From positions 1 through 58,669 of the forward strand of contig NZ_WTPY01000030.1 in assembly GCF_011378905.1 (NCBI RefSeq): a stretch of DNA of 58,669 nt. The letters run 5' to 3'. The stretch is from Paraglaciecola sp. 20A4 (GTDB lineage: Bacteria; Pseudomonadota; Gammaproteobacteria; Enterobacterales; Alteromonadaceae). The position numbers and the translations under genes are program-made. The notes below the pieces were generated by a model. The model had not been told where the DNA came from, searched no databases, and saw nothing but the letters and a program-made list of their open reading frames with translations. Shown one piece after another: positions 44,613 through 54,183 of this stretch (its first letter is position 1; the number at the start of each line of letters is the position of its first letter).

Positions 44613-45368
44613 TTATTTATTTGGATATAAAACAGAGGTAAAGCTAAAGCGCTTAGCCGGATAAATACTTTGAGCAACTAAAATTAACGTATCTTCTTTA
44701 AGCGAAAAATAACGACGGGTTATTTTCATGGCAGCTGAACCCGCAGAGGCATCTAACTGGGACGCGAGCTCCTGGGGCAATAAACAAGCTGAAATTTGCT
44801 GTTCGATTTTGCCAATCCTTTTATCGTCTAACGCTTCGACTACGGCATAAATAGCTGTTTTTATGTCTTTGAGCTTTTTATCCACTTCGTCCTGATGAGG
44901 GCGCCGGTAGATATTGGAATAACAAATCGGCTTTTTATCATGAGGCTCAAAACGCACACCGCCAATATGAATACATTCTTCGCCTTCGTCAGAATTAAGC
45001 AGGGTAGCGGTGGCTCCATCAAGGGAGATCATATCGCTCACTTGTACCTCGAAACGGGTATTTTTCCCAAAGGCCAGTAAGTCTTTCACTGAGTTAATAA
45101 ACTGATTAATTTGCTCCGGCATCGTATTACGTTTGACTAACGTGCCTGAACCTTGTTTACGTTCTACAAGACCGGTTTTTTCAACATAACGCAGCGCTTC
45201 ACGGGCCGTATGACGACTAATAGTGAATTGTTCACATAGCTGCTTTTCAGTAGGCAATAACGTGTTCAGCGCGAATTCCCCCGCTAAGATCTGGTTGATC
45301 AACGTTTCACCTATATCTTGATATTTAGGTAGCGAACGTTTCGTTGATAACAATTTGATTTTAGTCAT
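44613..45368 (-). CDS. GntR family regulator (HutC type, UTRA domain)
   Basis: The 251-residue protein has an N-terminal winged helix (YQDIGETLINQILAGEFALNTLLPTEKQLCEQFTISRHTAREALRYVEKTGLVERKQGSGTLV, about 15-78) and a UTRA ligand domain (about 95-245). It is the first gene of its operon (YciI and MFS follow). It is divergent, by only 29 bases, from the PrpD-type operon, so it probably controls both. The ligand is presumably the pathway substrate. Confidence 0.94.
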   Translation of the reverse strand: MTKIKLLSTKRSLPKYQDIGETLINQILAGEFALNTLLPTEKQLCEQFTISRHTAREALRYVEKTGLVERKQGSGTLVKRNTMPEQINQFINSVKDLLAFGKNTRFEVQVSDMISLDGATATLLNSDEGEECIHIGGVRFEPHDKKPICYSNIYRRPHQDEVDKKLKDIKTAIYAVVEALDDKRIGKIEQQISACLLPQELASQLDASAGSAAMKITRRYFSLKEDTLILVAQSIYPAKRFSFTSVLYPNK

Positions 45369-45397
45369 TTATGCTCAATGGTTAGTCGAATAACAGA

Positions 45398-46810
45398 ATG
45401 ATACCTGTTATAAATATGTCCGGACAAATCGAAGAGTATAGGAATAAAGCTAAATTGCCAATCAAACTTTCACTAAGCAAACAGCTGTTAATTGACATTG
45501 ATCAAATGCCCTTAACGCAGCATGACTGTGCCCGAGCAGGTGAACATGTGCTCGATTGGTTGGCGTGCGCCAGTTTAGGCAAGTTGTCGGATGCAGGGCG
45601 TGCGTATCAAGCATTATTGTCACTCGATGAAGGGGGCAAGTGTACCGCCATCGGTGGCCAGCGAGTCAGTATGCAAAATGCTGCTCAGCATAATGGTGCC
45701 CTTGGTAACGTGCTGGAAATGGACGATATACACCGCAGTTCTATATTGCATCCTGGTCCGGTGATCATTCCGGCAGCACTGGCCGTGGCTGAGCAAATGG
45801 ATTGCTCGTTAGAGGCATTTTTAATTGCCATTATTAAAGGCTACGAAATGACTATCCGCATGGGGGAAGCGATTGGACGTAGTCATTATAGCAACTTTCA
45901 TAACACTGCAACCTGCGGGACGTTAGGCGCTGCGATGGCCGCCTCGTCAATATTGGGTTTGACACAAGAGCAGACAATTTGGGCGATAGGCAATGCAGGC
46001 AGCACCACTGGTGGTTTGTGGCAAATGCGTAATGAAAAGGTATTAACCAAGCAGTGGCATAACGCTGAGGCATGCCGGTCAGGTGTTATGGCAGCATTTA
46101 TGGCCAAGCAAAATTTAACCGGGCCGGAATATATTTTAGAAGGCCCCCAGGGCATATTTAATGCGCTGTCTAATGATGCTTCTCCTGACAAATTCGTTGA
46201 AAAGCATGCCAGTTGGCGGATGTATAGTTGCAGCTTTAAGCCTTGGCCTGCTTGTCGTCATGCCCATGGTGCCATGGACGTACTGCTGAGTATATTGCAA
46301 CAAAGCACGATTGATTTTGCTGATATTGAACGTATTGACGTTGGAGTCTACCAAGATGCTCAACTGTTTTGCGATCGCTTAACGCCTGAAACTAGCTTGG
46401 AGGCTAAATTCAGTATTCAACACGCGTTGGCAGCAATATTGTTATGGGGTGAACCTCAGCTTGAGCACTATGCCCAGAATGCATTTAAGCAAGCTCAGTG
46501 CTGCGCACTACGAGAACGCATCAATGTATACGTTGACCAAGAGATTGAAGCGCTATATCCCCAGCATTTCGGTGCCAAGTGCACAGTGGTAATAAAAAAC
46601 GGTCAATCTGTAGTGCTCAGCCAACGAGATACCCTGGGGGATCCGGAAAAACCACTGACACCCGCTCAACGCCATAACAAAGCAAATATGTTATTGAGTC
46701 ATGCAGGCGTGAGTAATGAAAAAATCACCCAGTTGTGTCATTTCGATTGGTTGCAAGCGACATCCATTTCTACACTTTCGGCGCTGCTGCGCCCCGCACC
46801 GAGTCATTAG
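45398..46810 (+). CDS. MmgE/PrpD family protein, copy 1
   Basis: The 470-residue protein is of the MmgE/PrpD family (2-methylcitrate dehydratase, cis-aconitate decarboxylase, iminodisuccinate epimerase). EMDDIHRSSILHPGPVIIPAAL (about 107-128) has the characteristic Asp/His cluster. GYEMTIRMGEAIGRSHY, AAMAASSILGLTQEQTIWA and RHAHGAMDVLL follow. The start is ATG 45398 or ATG 45416. A short palindrome covers the second. The family works on di- and tricarboxylic acids, which suits an acid-handling pathway. The second copy starts 3 bases after its end. Confidence 0.9.
   Translation: MIPVINMSGQIEEYRNKAKLPIKLSLSKQLLIDIDQMPLTQHDCARAGEHVLDWLACASLGKLSDAGRAYQALLSLDEGGKCTAIGGQRVSMQNAAQHNGALGNVLEMDDIHRSSILHPGPVIIPAALAVAEQMDCSLEAFLIAIIKGYEMTIRMGEAIGRSHYSNFHNTATCGTLGAAMAASSILGLTQEQTIWAIGNAGSTTGGLWQMRNEKVLTKQWHNAEACRSGVMAAFMAKQNLTGPEYILEGPQGIFNALSNDASPDKFVEKHASWRMYSCSFKPWPACRHAHGAMDVLLSILQQSTIDFADIERIDVGVYQDAQLFCDRLTPETSLEAKFSIQHALAAILLWGEPQLEHYAQNAFKQAQCCALRERINVYVDQEIEALYPQHFGAKCTVVIKNGQSVVLSQRDTLGDPEKPLTPAQRHNKANMLLSHAGVSNEKITQLCHFDWLQATSISTLSALLRPAPSH
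45417..45426. promoter_or_regulatory. Candidate GntR-family operator
   Basis: Perfect 10-bp palindrome TGTCCGGACA at the start of the PrpD-type gene, 49 bases from the divergent GntR start. The HutC-type pattern is similar in form (TGT-N4-ACA). It may overlap coding sequence. Confidence 0.35.
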
Positions 46811-46813
46811 CTT

Positions 46814-48187
46814 ATGAGCCACGTTCCTGATGCTATCAATTTATTGATCCAGCATATTGAAAAAACTACGTTTCGCGACCTGCCTGCATCGACAGTTGCC
46901 GCCAGTAAAACATTTATTTTAGATTCTATTGGCGTGGGTCTCAGCGGTTCACGGATACCAAACGTGGCCAAAATAAAACAGGCGGTTAGTCAGTGGGGAG
47001 AAGGCCACCAAGCACAAGTATGGGTAACGGGTGAATGGTTGCCTGCTGTTTCAGCGGCGGCAATAAACGGCTACCAAATTCATAACCAAGAGTGGGATTG
47101 CGTTCACGAACCCGCTGTTGTGCACCCAATGGCGGTGATTTTGTCGTCTTTGGTGGCGTATGCCCAGCAACATAATTTATCCGCTAAGCAACTGATCCTA
47201 GGGGTCGTTATTGCGGTTGATGTGGCCACATTAATCGGTGAATGTGTTACGTCTAGTTTAAAGTTTTTTCGGCCGTCAATTTGTGGTTGTTTAGGCGCAG
47301 CCGCAGGTATATGTGCCATGCAGGGTATCAAGGGTGAAACACTACAAAATGCGTTAGGCATTGCCTACAGTCAACTTAGCGGGACCATGCAATCCCACGT
47401 GGAAGGTTCACCGATGTTGGCCATGCAAATTGGTATTAACGCGGCTGCCGCTATTCGCGCAGTTGACATGGCCGAAGCGGGATTTACCGGCCCCAAAGAT
47501 ATATTGCAAGGCCCTTACGGGTACTTTCATTTGTTTGAAGACAGTTATGATTTAAGCCCTTTAGTAGAAAAGTTAGGCCGTGAATTTCAAATTGAACAGG
47601 TCAGTCATAAGCCGTTTCCGACTGGCAGGGCAGGCCATGGCACCATCGACGGTTTACTTCGGCTACAAAAAGAGCACGGATTCAGTACACATGAGATTGC
47701 GCGAATTGATATATACGGTACGCCACTGATTATCAAGCTCGTGGGTCGCCCTGTGAAACAAGATATGGACGCCAGTTACGCCAAATTATGTAACGGTTAT
47801 ATCGCTGCCAGTTTGCTGCTGACCGGTAGTGTCGGAGTCGCCGATTTTGAACAAGATTGCTTAGACGACCCCGATCGAATTGCGCTTGGCGCGAAGGTGC
47901 ATACGCACGTGAATGAGGTACAAGATTTAAACGCGTTGGTACCCGTTCGCGTATCGGTTACGCTAAATTCAGGGACTGAATACCAAGTAGATTTAAAGCA
48001 TGTGCTAGGTAGTCCGCAAAATCCACTTAGCCGAGATGCACAAATTGCCAAGTTTACGGCAGCATGTTCGAGCGCTGTCCCCCCTTTTAATGAGCATAAC
48101 ATTGGCTTATTGATAAAACGCATAGACCAACTCGAACAGATCCCGAATATTAATAGCTTAGTTGAAGTACTCGTCAGTAATAGGTAA
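46814..48187 (+). CDS. MmgE/PrpD family protein, copy 2
   Basis: The 457-residue protein is a second family member. NQEWDCVHEPAVVHPMAVIL (about 91-110) is the counterpart of the Asp/His cluster. ITGxG-like glycine loops follow, with the LKFFRPSICGCLGAAAGICAM and FPTGRAGHGTIDGLL segments. It is clearly diverged from copy 1, suggesting successive or paired steps, or a heteromer, rather than redundancy. It starts 3 bases after copy 1 and ends just before the CoA ligase. Confidence 0.9.
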   Translation: MSHVPDAINLLIQHIEKTTFRDLPASTVAASKTFILDSIGVGLSGSRIPNVAKIKQAVSQWGEGHQAQVWVTGEWLPAVSAAAINGYQIHNQEWDCVHEPAVVHPMAVILSSLVAYAQQHNLSAKQLILGVVIAVDVATLIGECVTSSLKFFRPSICGCLGAAAGICAMQGIKGETLQNALGIAYSQLSGTMQSHVEGSPMLAMQIGINAAAAIRAVDMAEAGFTGPKDILQGPYGYFHLFEDSYDLSPLVEKLGREFQIEQVSHKPFPTGRAGHGTIDGLLRLQKEHGFSTHEIARIDIYGTPLIIKLVGRPVKQDMDASYAKLCNGYIAASLLLTGSVGVADFEQDCLDDPDRIALGAKVHTHVNEVQDLNALVPVRVSVTLNSGTEYQVDLKHVLGSPQNPLSRDAQIAKFTAACSSAVPPFNEHNIGLLIKRIDQLEQIPNINSLVEVLVSNR

Positions 48188-48191
48188 TCCA

Positions 48192-49655
48192 ATGAATAAT
48201 ACGATTGATAACACAGCAAAAAAACCAAGCAATGCCCCAAATAACGTAAAAAAGGCAACATACCCGACCTATTTTGAGTCTTTTGATTACAGCCAAATGC
48301 TGAAAGATTACCCCTTGGGTGATGCGGTGTTTGAGCAATTTGAAGGCATGAGTCGAAGTGAACTAAAAGCATTGCAAAATAGCCGTTTTATGCAGGTGGT
48401 AAAGCGTGCTTGGGAGATCCCATTTTACCAACGCATCTGGGGAAACGCGGGGATTAAACCCACTGATATTAACAGCCTAGATGATATTGAAAAGCTGCCC
48501 CTGATTTCAAAGTCAGACATCATGGACAGTGTTGAAAAATACCCACCTATTGGCGATTTTCACGGTCTAGATGGTATACCACCTGAGCAGCGTCCACCTT
48601 TAGTTTTTCATACTACCAGTGGCACCACTGGTACCCCTCAACCTTTGCTGTTTGGACCTAAAAGTCGAGAAGTGCAATCGTTACTCGTGGCACGATCGTA
48701 TCGATTTATGGGGTTAAAACCCGCTGCTACAATACAGTCTTGCTATGGTCACGGTATGATAAACGGTGGACACTACATTCGCGAAGCCGTCACTAAATAC
48801 ACCAACGCCTTGTTTTTATCAGCAGGCACAGGTGTTGAAACCCGTTCGGTACAACAAGTCAATCTAATGAAAACGTTTGGTGTGAATGTACTCGTTGGTT
48901 TTGTTGATTATATAAAAAGACTCGCCGATGTAGCCAAAGACGAAGGCTTGATCCCCGGCAAAGATATCAAAATTGACATGATTATTGGTCATCTAGGCAT
49001 GGAAAGTCGTGAAAGCATCGCCAAAACCTGGGGTAATCCAGAGCTATTCGATTGGTACGGCGTAGGCGATACTGGCACCATCGCCGCTGAAGGCCCTGAT
49101 CATAGCGGCATGTACGTTTGGGAAGACGCCCAATTTTTAGAATTGCTTGACACCGATAGTAACGAGCCCGTAACACCAGGTGAAACGGGTAATATGGTGG
49201 TGACCTGCTTATACAAAGATGATGTCTACCCGATTATTCGTTTTAACACCCACGATATTACCCAAGAAGTTACTGGCGACAACTCACTTAATTTACCCTT
49301 TAAACGCATCAAAGGGTTTATGGGTCGCTCTGACAATATGGTTAAACTGCGCGGGATCAACATTTATCCGCAAGGTGTTGGTCCGATGCTCGAGGAGCGT
49401 GATGAATTTTTAGGTGAATTTATTTGTGAAGCGATCCGTGATGAAACCGGACGGGACGAAATGATAGTGACCGCAGAGGTATCAACGCCGCTTGCTCAGC
49501 GCGATTCACTATTAGCGGCATATAGTGATTTGTTAAAACGTAAAATAGGCATCGAAGTCAAAGTAGCCTTAGTAGGTGAAGGAGAGCTAACCCCATTAAC
49601 GCAAGTGGACATCAGGCAGAAACCTATTCGTTTAATCGATAACAGGTTTCAATAA
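48192..49655 (+). CDS. Phenylacetate-CoA ligase-like acyl-activating enzyme
   Basis: The 487-residue protein is an AMP-forming adenylating enzyme of the PaaK/coenzyme F390 type. FHTTSGTTGTPQPLLFGP holds the phosphate loop (about 139-156). DWYGVGDTGTIAAEGPDH and YPIIRFNTHDI with the hinge, and MGRSDNMVKLRGINIYPQ near the C-terminus, complete it. It activates an acid to its CoA ester. The ATG at 48192 with AGG upstream is used; the TTG-started frame would overlap the previous gene. Which acid is unknown. The amidase follows with a TAATG overlap. Confidence 0.9.
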   Translation: MNNTIDNTAKKPSNAPNNVKKATYPTYFESFDYSQMLKDYPLGDAVFEQFEGMSRSELKALQNSRFMQVVKRAWEIPFYQRIWGNAGIKPTDINSLDDIEKLPLISKSDIMDSVEKYPPIGDFHGLDGIPPEQRPPLVFHTTSGTTGTPQPLLFGPKSREVQSLLVARSYRFMGLKPAATIQSCYGHGMINGGHYIREAVTKYTNALFLSAGTGVETRSVQQVNLMKTFGVNVLVGFVDYIKRLADVAKDEGLIPGKDIKIDMIIGHLGMESRESIAKTWGNPELFDWYGVGDTGTIAAEGPDHSGMYVWEDAQFLELLDTDSNEPVTPGETGNMVVTCLYKDDVYPIIRFNTHDITQEVTGDNSLNLPFKRIKGFMGRSDNMVKLRGINIYPQGVGPMLEERDEFLGEFICEAIRDETGRDEMIVTAEVSTPLAQRDSLLAAYSDLLKRKIGIEVKVALVGEGELTPLTQVDIRQKPIRLIDNRFQ

Positions 49656-51001
49656 TGGATATCGCACTTCTAAGTCAAGATGTGAGTACGCATATTGCGC
49701 TGATCAAAGACAAGCAAATTTCTGCTCAAGAATTAGCCACTGAGCAACATGGTTTGATTGAACGTGTAAATCCGTCGATAAATGCCTTTATCAGCTACAC
49801 CATGCCGAATTTTGAGCAAGGCAGCTCTTTAGAGAAATCCTTGTTTCAAGGGATTTGCATCGGTGTGAAAGATAATATTGACGTGCTAGGGTTTGCTACA
49901 ACAGCGGGCATGGCCACGCGAGTGGGTCGTCAGGCCAAACAGGATGCTTTCGTGGTAAACCGGTTAAAGCAAACCGGCGTGCAAGTGCTGGGCAAACTCA
50001 ATATGCACGAAGGTGCGCTGGGAGCGACCAACCAAAATGAGCACTTCGGTGATTGCCATAACCCACACCAGCACGGAATAACCCCTGGTGGTTCGTCGGG
50101 TGGCTCTGCTGCTGCGGTGGCATCTGGTATGGTTGGGTTGACACTGGGCACGGATACCATGGGCTCGGTGCGTATTCCCGCGGCGTATTGCGGTATTTTT
50201 GGTTTCAAACCAAGTCGTGGCGCTGTTAGTAACAACGGCACTGTCACCTGCAGCAGAATAATGGACAACATTGGCCCGCTAGCACGCTCAGCGAAAGATT
50301 TGAGTCTTGCACTGAATGTGATGAAAGCATTTGATGAAGGATGTGCGGCGTCTATAGATTTCAGCGCATTTAATCGCTTGTCCTACACTGACAACAAAGT
50401 ATTACTGGTACCTGAAAACCTCGAGAAGTTGGGCGTTGCACCTGATATTGCCAGTGACTTTGCCGCCAATTTAACGGCGTTTACCGACTTAGGGTTTACC
50501 CTTCAGTATTTTGATTTTTCTAATTATGATTTTGCCGCTGCACGCAGAGCTGGTCTACTCATTTGCGAAGCGGATATGCGTGTCGAGCATCAATATGACT
50601 GGGAACATAATCAGCACAAGTTCTCAGAGTATATGCGCGGAATGTTGTCATATATTGAGCGAAAATCGCCCATGGACATAATGCAATCCGAACGGGTGCT
50701 AGATAACGCGAAAGTATTCGCGCGTCAGTTATTCAAGCAAGGCTGCGCCATATTGATGCCTACTGTTTTACAAAGGGCATTTTCGTTTGTAGAGCCTGTA
50801 CCGGCCAATCAAGCAGACTTAACCAGTTTTGCCAATCAAGCTGGTTTGCCTGCTGTGTCTTTACCCATGCTCAGTGATAATCCGTTACCCGCTGGCATGC
50901 AAATTGTTGGGCCACTTGGCAGTGATAACCAACTGTTAAATTTGGCAGAGCGCTGGCAAGAGCATACTCAGTTTCGTTATATCTTGCCGAGTTTTGACTA
51001 A
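49655..51001 (+). CDS. Amidase (amidase signature family)
   Basis: The 448-residue protein has the Ser-cisSer-Lys triad of the amidase signature family: Lys72 in CIGVKDNID, cis-Ser147 in PGGSSGGSAAAVASG, and nucleophile Ser171 in GTDTMGSVRIPAAYCG (the usual DTGGS reads DTMGS). It cleaves carboxamides to acid and ammonia. It overlaps the CoA ligase stop by one base (TAATG), so it is translationally coupled and last in the operon. With the nitrilase-family enzyme upstream, it points to a nitrogen-bearing substrate. Cytoplasmic. Confidence 0.93.
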   Translation: MDIALLSQDVSTHIALIKDKQISAQELATEQHGLIERVNPSINAFISYTMPNFEQGSSLEKSLFQGICIGVKDNIDVLGFATTAGMATRVGRQAKQDAFVVNRLKQTGVQVLGKLNMHEGALGATNQNEHFGDCHNPHQHGITPGGSSGGSAAAVASGMVGLTLGTDTMGSVRIPAAYCGIFGFKPSRGAVSNNGTVTCSRIMDNIGPLARSAKDLSLALNVMKAFDEGCAASIDFSAFNRLSYTDNKVLLVPENLEKLGVAPDIASDFAANLTAFTDLGFTLQYFDFSNYDFAAARRAGLLICEADMRVEHQYDWEHNQHKFSEYMRGMLSYIERKSPMDIMQSERVLDNAKVFARQLFKQGCAILMPTVLQRAFSFVEPVPANQADLTSFANQAGLPAVSLPMLSDNPLPAGMQIVGPLGSDNQLLNLAERWQEHTQFRYILPSFD

Positions 51002-51294
51002 TTGGGAGGGAGGTGAAATACGGTCAGGCGGGCAGCGCTCTGATTAACCGTAAATATGAGGGCTAGTAATCCAAAAGAAAGCGAGTACTTCATGCTTCCT
51101 ACACTAAATCCAACAGGCGGCGATTTGCCAATTTGCAGACCTTCGCCATTGGATTTTAAACGCCAAAAGTTTCACTAAATCGGCCTCTCAACTAGATGAC
51201 TCACTAAGTACCTCGTACCCGTGAATATTTAAGGCTAATTGTCATCGCAGACTGTGCACTAAATCAGTGAAAACTATGCTAGATATAGCAAACT

Positions 51295-52215
51295 TTAGTC
51301 AGCCAAATCAGGATCGCAAATAAACAAAATGTCCATGATGATCGACGGATTCCATTCGCGCATAGCCGCTTCCGATTCTTTACGAATATTATCAAGTTCA
51401 TGAACGGTTGCCACGCTAAACGATTCGTCGACAATAATATGCACTAATAAATAAATATCTCTGCCACTTTTGCTAATTCGCACTTCTATATGCTCGTAAG
51501 GAACCGTCGATAAAGTTTGTTTAAGCTTTTTCTCGATCACTGATGTGACCGTTTCCGGTGGTGCCTTATGAATGACCTCGTTAAGGCTGTCTAACATTAT
51601 TTTGCAAGGCACAGGAAGAATTGCGACGCCCAGCACAATCAATAAAAGTGGATCGACATATGGTGCGTAGGCTGCAAATCCAAATTTCTCAAGGCAATAA
51701 GCAATGATAAATCCTAATAGAATTGACGCACTCAATACGGCGTCAATAAACCAAGTATGGGCGTCAACACTAACCAAATCAGAACGCAGTGATTTGCTGC
51801 GATGCTTCATATAAACAGAAATTGCAAAACATCCAATAGTTGCGAACACGCCATAAAACATGGCTATATTATATTCAGCGGCATTACCGCCGGCAAAGAG
51901 CCTATTTATAGCCCCAATGACAGCGTACAGACAGGTTACTATTATGATGAGTGATTTAAACAGGTTTAACGTAGGTTCAATAGCCGTGTAGCCAAAGTGA
52001 AATCTATCGTCATCGGGCAGTTGCACAAGGTTCGCAACTTTAAGTGTTAAAAGGGCCATAAAGAATGAGATAAGCGAATAAACGCCGTCAAATAATATTG
52101 CCCCTGATTGCGTGATGAGTGCAAAACCAAATGCAACGAACACAAACAACCCTGCCATATATAAAGAAAGCTTTAGTAAAACCTTTTCGTTTTGTTGGTG
52201 AAATCCAATTGCCAT
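51295..52215 (-). CDS. Cation diffusion facilitator family metal exporter
   Basis: The 306-residue inner-membrane protein has six TM segments. TQSGAILFDGVYSLISFFMALL and DAHTWFIDAVLSASILLGF carry the Asp pairs of the CDF metal site. The cytoplasmic C-terminal domain (about 215-306) includes HIEVRISKSGRDIYLLVHIIV. It probably exports Zn, Fe, Co or Mn by proton antiport; the metal cannot be told. It starts with an ATG at 52215 and is alone. The ending after 295 contains a CDPDLAD tail. Confidence 0.88.
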   Translation of the reverse strand: MAIGFHQQNEKVLLKLSLYMAGLFVFVAFGFALITQSGAILFDGVYSLISFFMALLTLKVANLVQLPDDDRFHFGYTAIEPTLNLFKSLIIIVTCLYAVIGAINRLFAGGNAAEYNIAMFYGVFATIGCFAISVYMKHRSKSLRSDLVSVDAHTWFIDAVLSASILLGFIIAYCLEKFGFAAYAPYVDPLLLIVLGVAILPVPCKIMLDSLNEVIHKAPPETVTSVIEKKLKQTLSTVPYEHIEVRISKSGRDIYLLVHIIVDESFSVATVHELDNIRKESEAAMREWNPSIIMDILFICDPDLAD

Positions 52216-52846
52216 AATTGTTAAAGTGAAAAGTAAGACGGGCGGATTCTACTCCCCTTTTTAATATTTGATAGCCTTATAGTATTTATTATCTCATCAT
52301 TTTTCGTGTCGATTAAAATAGCTAAACTAAGCGTTATTTTTTAATACAATCGTTCCGGGAAATCTGGCTTTAAAGTCTCTTGGAAATGTTAAATACTGGA
52401 CGATTTGGCGCTTGTTGTACCAGCTCATCGAACCAATTAAATTTTGAATTGAAGAATCAGAACGCTGTATTAGAAACAAGCAAAAAGCATAAATAGGCAT
52501 GATGAAACGGGGTTAGTAGGTTATTAAGCGCCTCTATAAATGGCATTTAGCATGGCAAGTTTTTATCTGTACCATGAAATATTTAGCAACCTACCGGCCC
52601 ATATTCAGATTCTCAAAGCTCACCCTACGACCGCAATCTGCTAAGTCGGTTTAGCTCAATGCAAAAGGTGCTCACCTGCGGTTATTTATATTGAGCTGAT
52701 AGTCGACAGCGAGCGAAAAGGAGTCACTCGATTAAGCCTTGCTAATTTCAGTATGCGCAAGGCTTAATCGGATACGCTCAAAAGAGTGGGGCAGGGCTGT
52801 GCTATTCCGGCTGATTTTGCGGTAAAGCTATCCAAAGCGCTCCGTT
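52216..52846. other. Intergenic stretch with long hairpin
   Basis: About 630 bases with no convincing gene. The 14-bp inverted repeat at 52729-52770 is the only strong structure. Confidence 0.5.
52729..52770. repeat. 14-bp perfect inverted repeat
   Basis: CGATTAAGCCTTGC (52729-52742) and GCAAGGCTTAATCG (52757-52770), 14-base loop. It lies 77 bases after the end of the P1 peptidase gene and may terminate or stabilise its message. No T run is seen. Confidence 0.8.
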
Positions 52847-53968
52847 TTATTGCACGCTCTTATGTAAAATTTTGCGTAAGGCCGTGATCGGCAGCGCTTT
52901 CACAGCCCCTTGATGGCCGTTTACATCCATAGCCATCAGTAAACTATTGTAAATCGCTTCTTCTGTTGCTTCATTTACCGCTTGAAACAACGGCGACATA
53001 TCATTGTTACTTACAACGTGCTGTAAGCTTGGCGGTGCATCGGCGAAACGTCTTACTGCGTCGGCAGACGAAAATGCGATAACGTAATCACCGGAACCAT
53101 TTGTTAAACTGGCGCCGGTTCTGGCAACCCCTGCCATTGCTCGTTTAGCCAATCGATACAAATTTCGATGCTCTAAGGGGGCATCAGTAGCCACTACAAT
53201 CATAATACTACCGTCGGCCGCAGTGTCGTTATTTACAGCATCTTTAAGATAATATTGACCTAGGGTTTCCCCCACTTTTAAGCCATCAATCGTCAAGATG
53301 CCACCAAAGTTACTTTGTACCAACACTCCCACAGTGTAACCACCTAAACTTGCCGATAAGGCTCTGCTGCTAGTGCCTATGCCGCCTTTCCAGCCAAATG
53401 CGCGAGTTCCGGTACCGGCGCCGACGTTTCCTTCTGCAACGTTGCCGTCTGCAGCAAGGTTAATCGCTTGTATCACCTGGGGCTTGGTGACAAAACGTGC
53501 GCGAATATCGTTTAGGTAACCATCATTTGTTTCACCGACCACAGCATTGACAGACCGTACGTTTTCGTTGCCTGGTTGTTGCAATGTCCACTCCACCACC
53601 CCTGCGATACCTTCCGCCACATTTAATGTATTAGTCAGTACAATGGGGGTTTCTATCTCGCCGAGTTCTTGCACCTGGCTGATCCCCGCCATTTTTCCAT
53701 ACCCGTTGCCAACGTATACTGCGCCAGGGACTTTGTTCTGACGCAAATTGCCCTCAGCAGGTATAATCGCCGTAACGCCAGTATGTTGGTTTTTGTTTCC
53801 GCGCAGTGTTACTTGACCCACTTTGACACCTGACACATCGGTAATCGAATTTAGCGGCCCAGTGGCAAGCACGCCCGGAGTAATCCCTAAATCTCTAGCC
53901 CGTATTTGTTCCGCAAAAACATAATGATTAAGCGCTAAAAGCAATAATACAAAGAAGATAAAACGCAT
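52847..53968 (-). CDS. Exported P1 family peptidase (DmpA/L-aminopeptidase D-esterase type)
   Basis: The 373-residue protein has a signal peptide (1-19) and the Ntn-fold P1 pattern: ITDVSGVKVGQVTL, VPGAVYVGNGYGKMAG, NVGAGTGTRAFGWKGGIG and YTVGVLVQSNFGG. The predicted autocleavage is Gly253-Ser254 in AADGSIMIVVATDAPL, freeing Ser254 as the N-terminal nucleophile. It removes N-terminal residues from peptides, some beta or D types in relatives. Export means it works in the periplasm or outside. It is monocistronic. Confidence 0.93.
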   Translation of the reverse strand: MRFIFFVLLLLALNHYVFAEQIRARDLGITPGVLATGPLNSITDVSGVKVGQVTLRGNKNQHTGVTAIIPAEGNLRQNKVPGAVYVGNGYGKMAGISQVQELGEIETPIVLTNTLNVAEGIAGVVEWTLQQPGNENVRSVNAVVGETNDGYLNDIRARFVTKPQVIQAINLAADGNVAEGNVGAGTGTRAFGWKGGIGTSSRALSASLGGYTVGVLVQSNFGGILTIDGLKVGETLGQYYLKDAVNNDTAADGSIMIVVATDAPLEHRNLYRLAKRAMAGVARTGASLTNGSGDYVIAFSSADAVRRFADAPPSLQHVVSNNDMSPLFQAVNEATEEAIYNSLLMAMDVNGHQGAVKALPITALRKILHKSVQ

Positions 53969-54183
53969 CGTACAGCCCTTGTCATAATTAGATTGTCAAA
54001 ATACTAACGACAATGTCACACCGCAATGAAGATATTACAAAAGCTACCTTAATGCCTCTGTAAAGAAAGAGTAATGAAGACAATATGTCTATATAAATTT
54101 GGTTTTAAAGTTCTGATTGATCTGTGTAACCCACCGCAGTGTATACATTTCAACCGCCAAATAACGAAACATAGGTAGTCACT

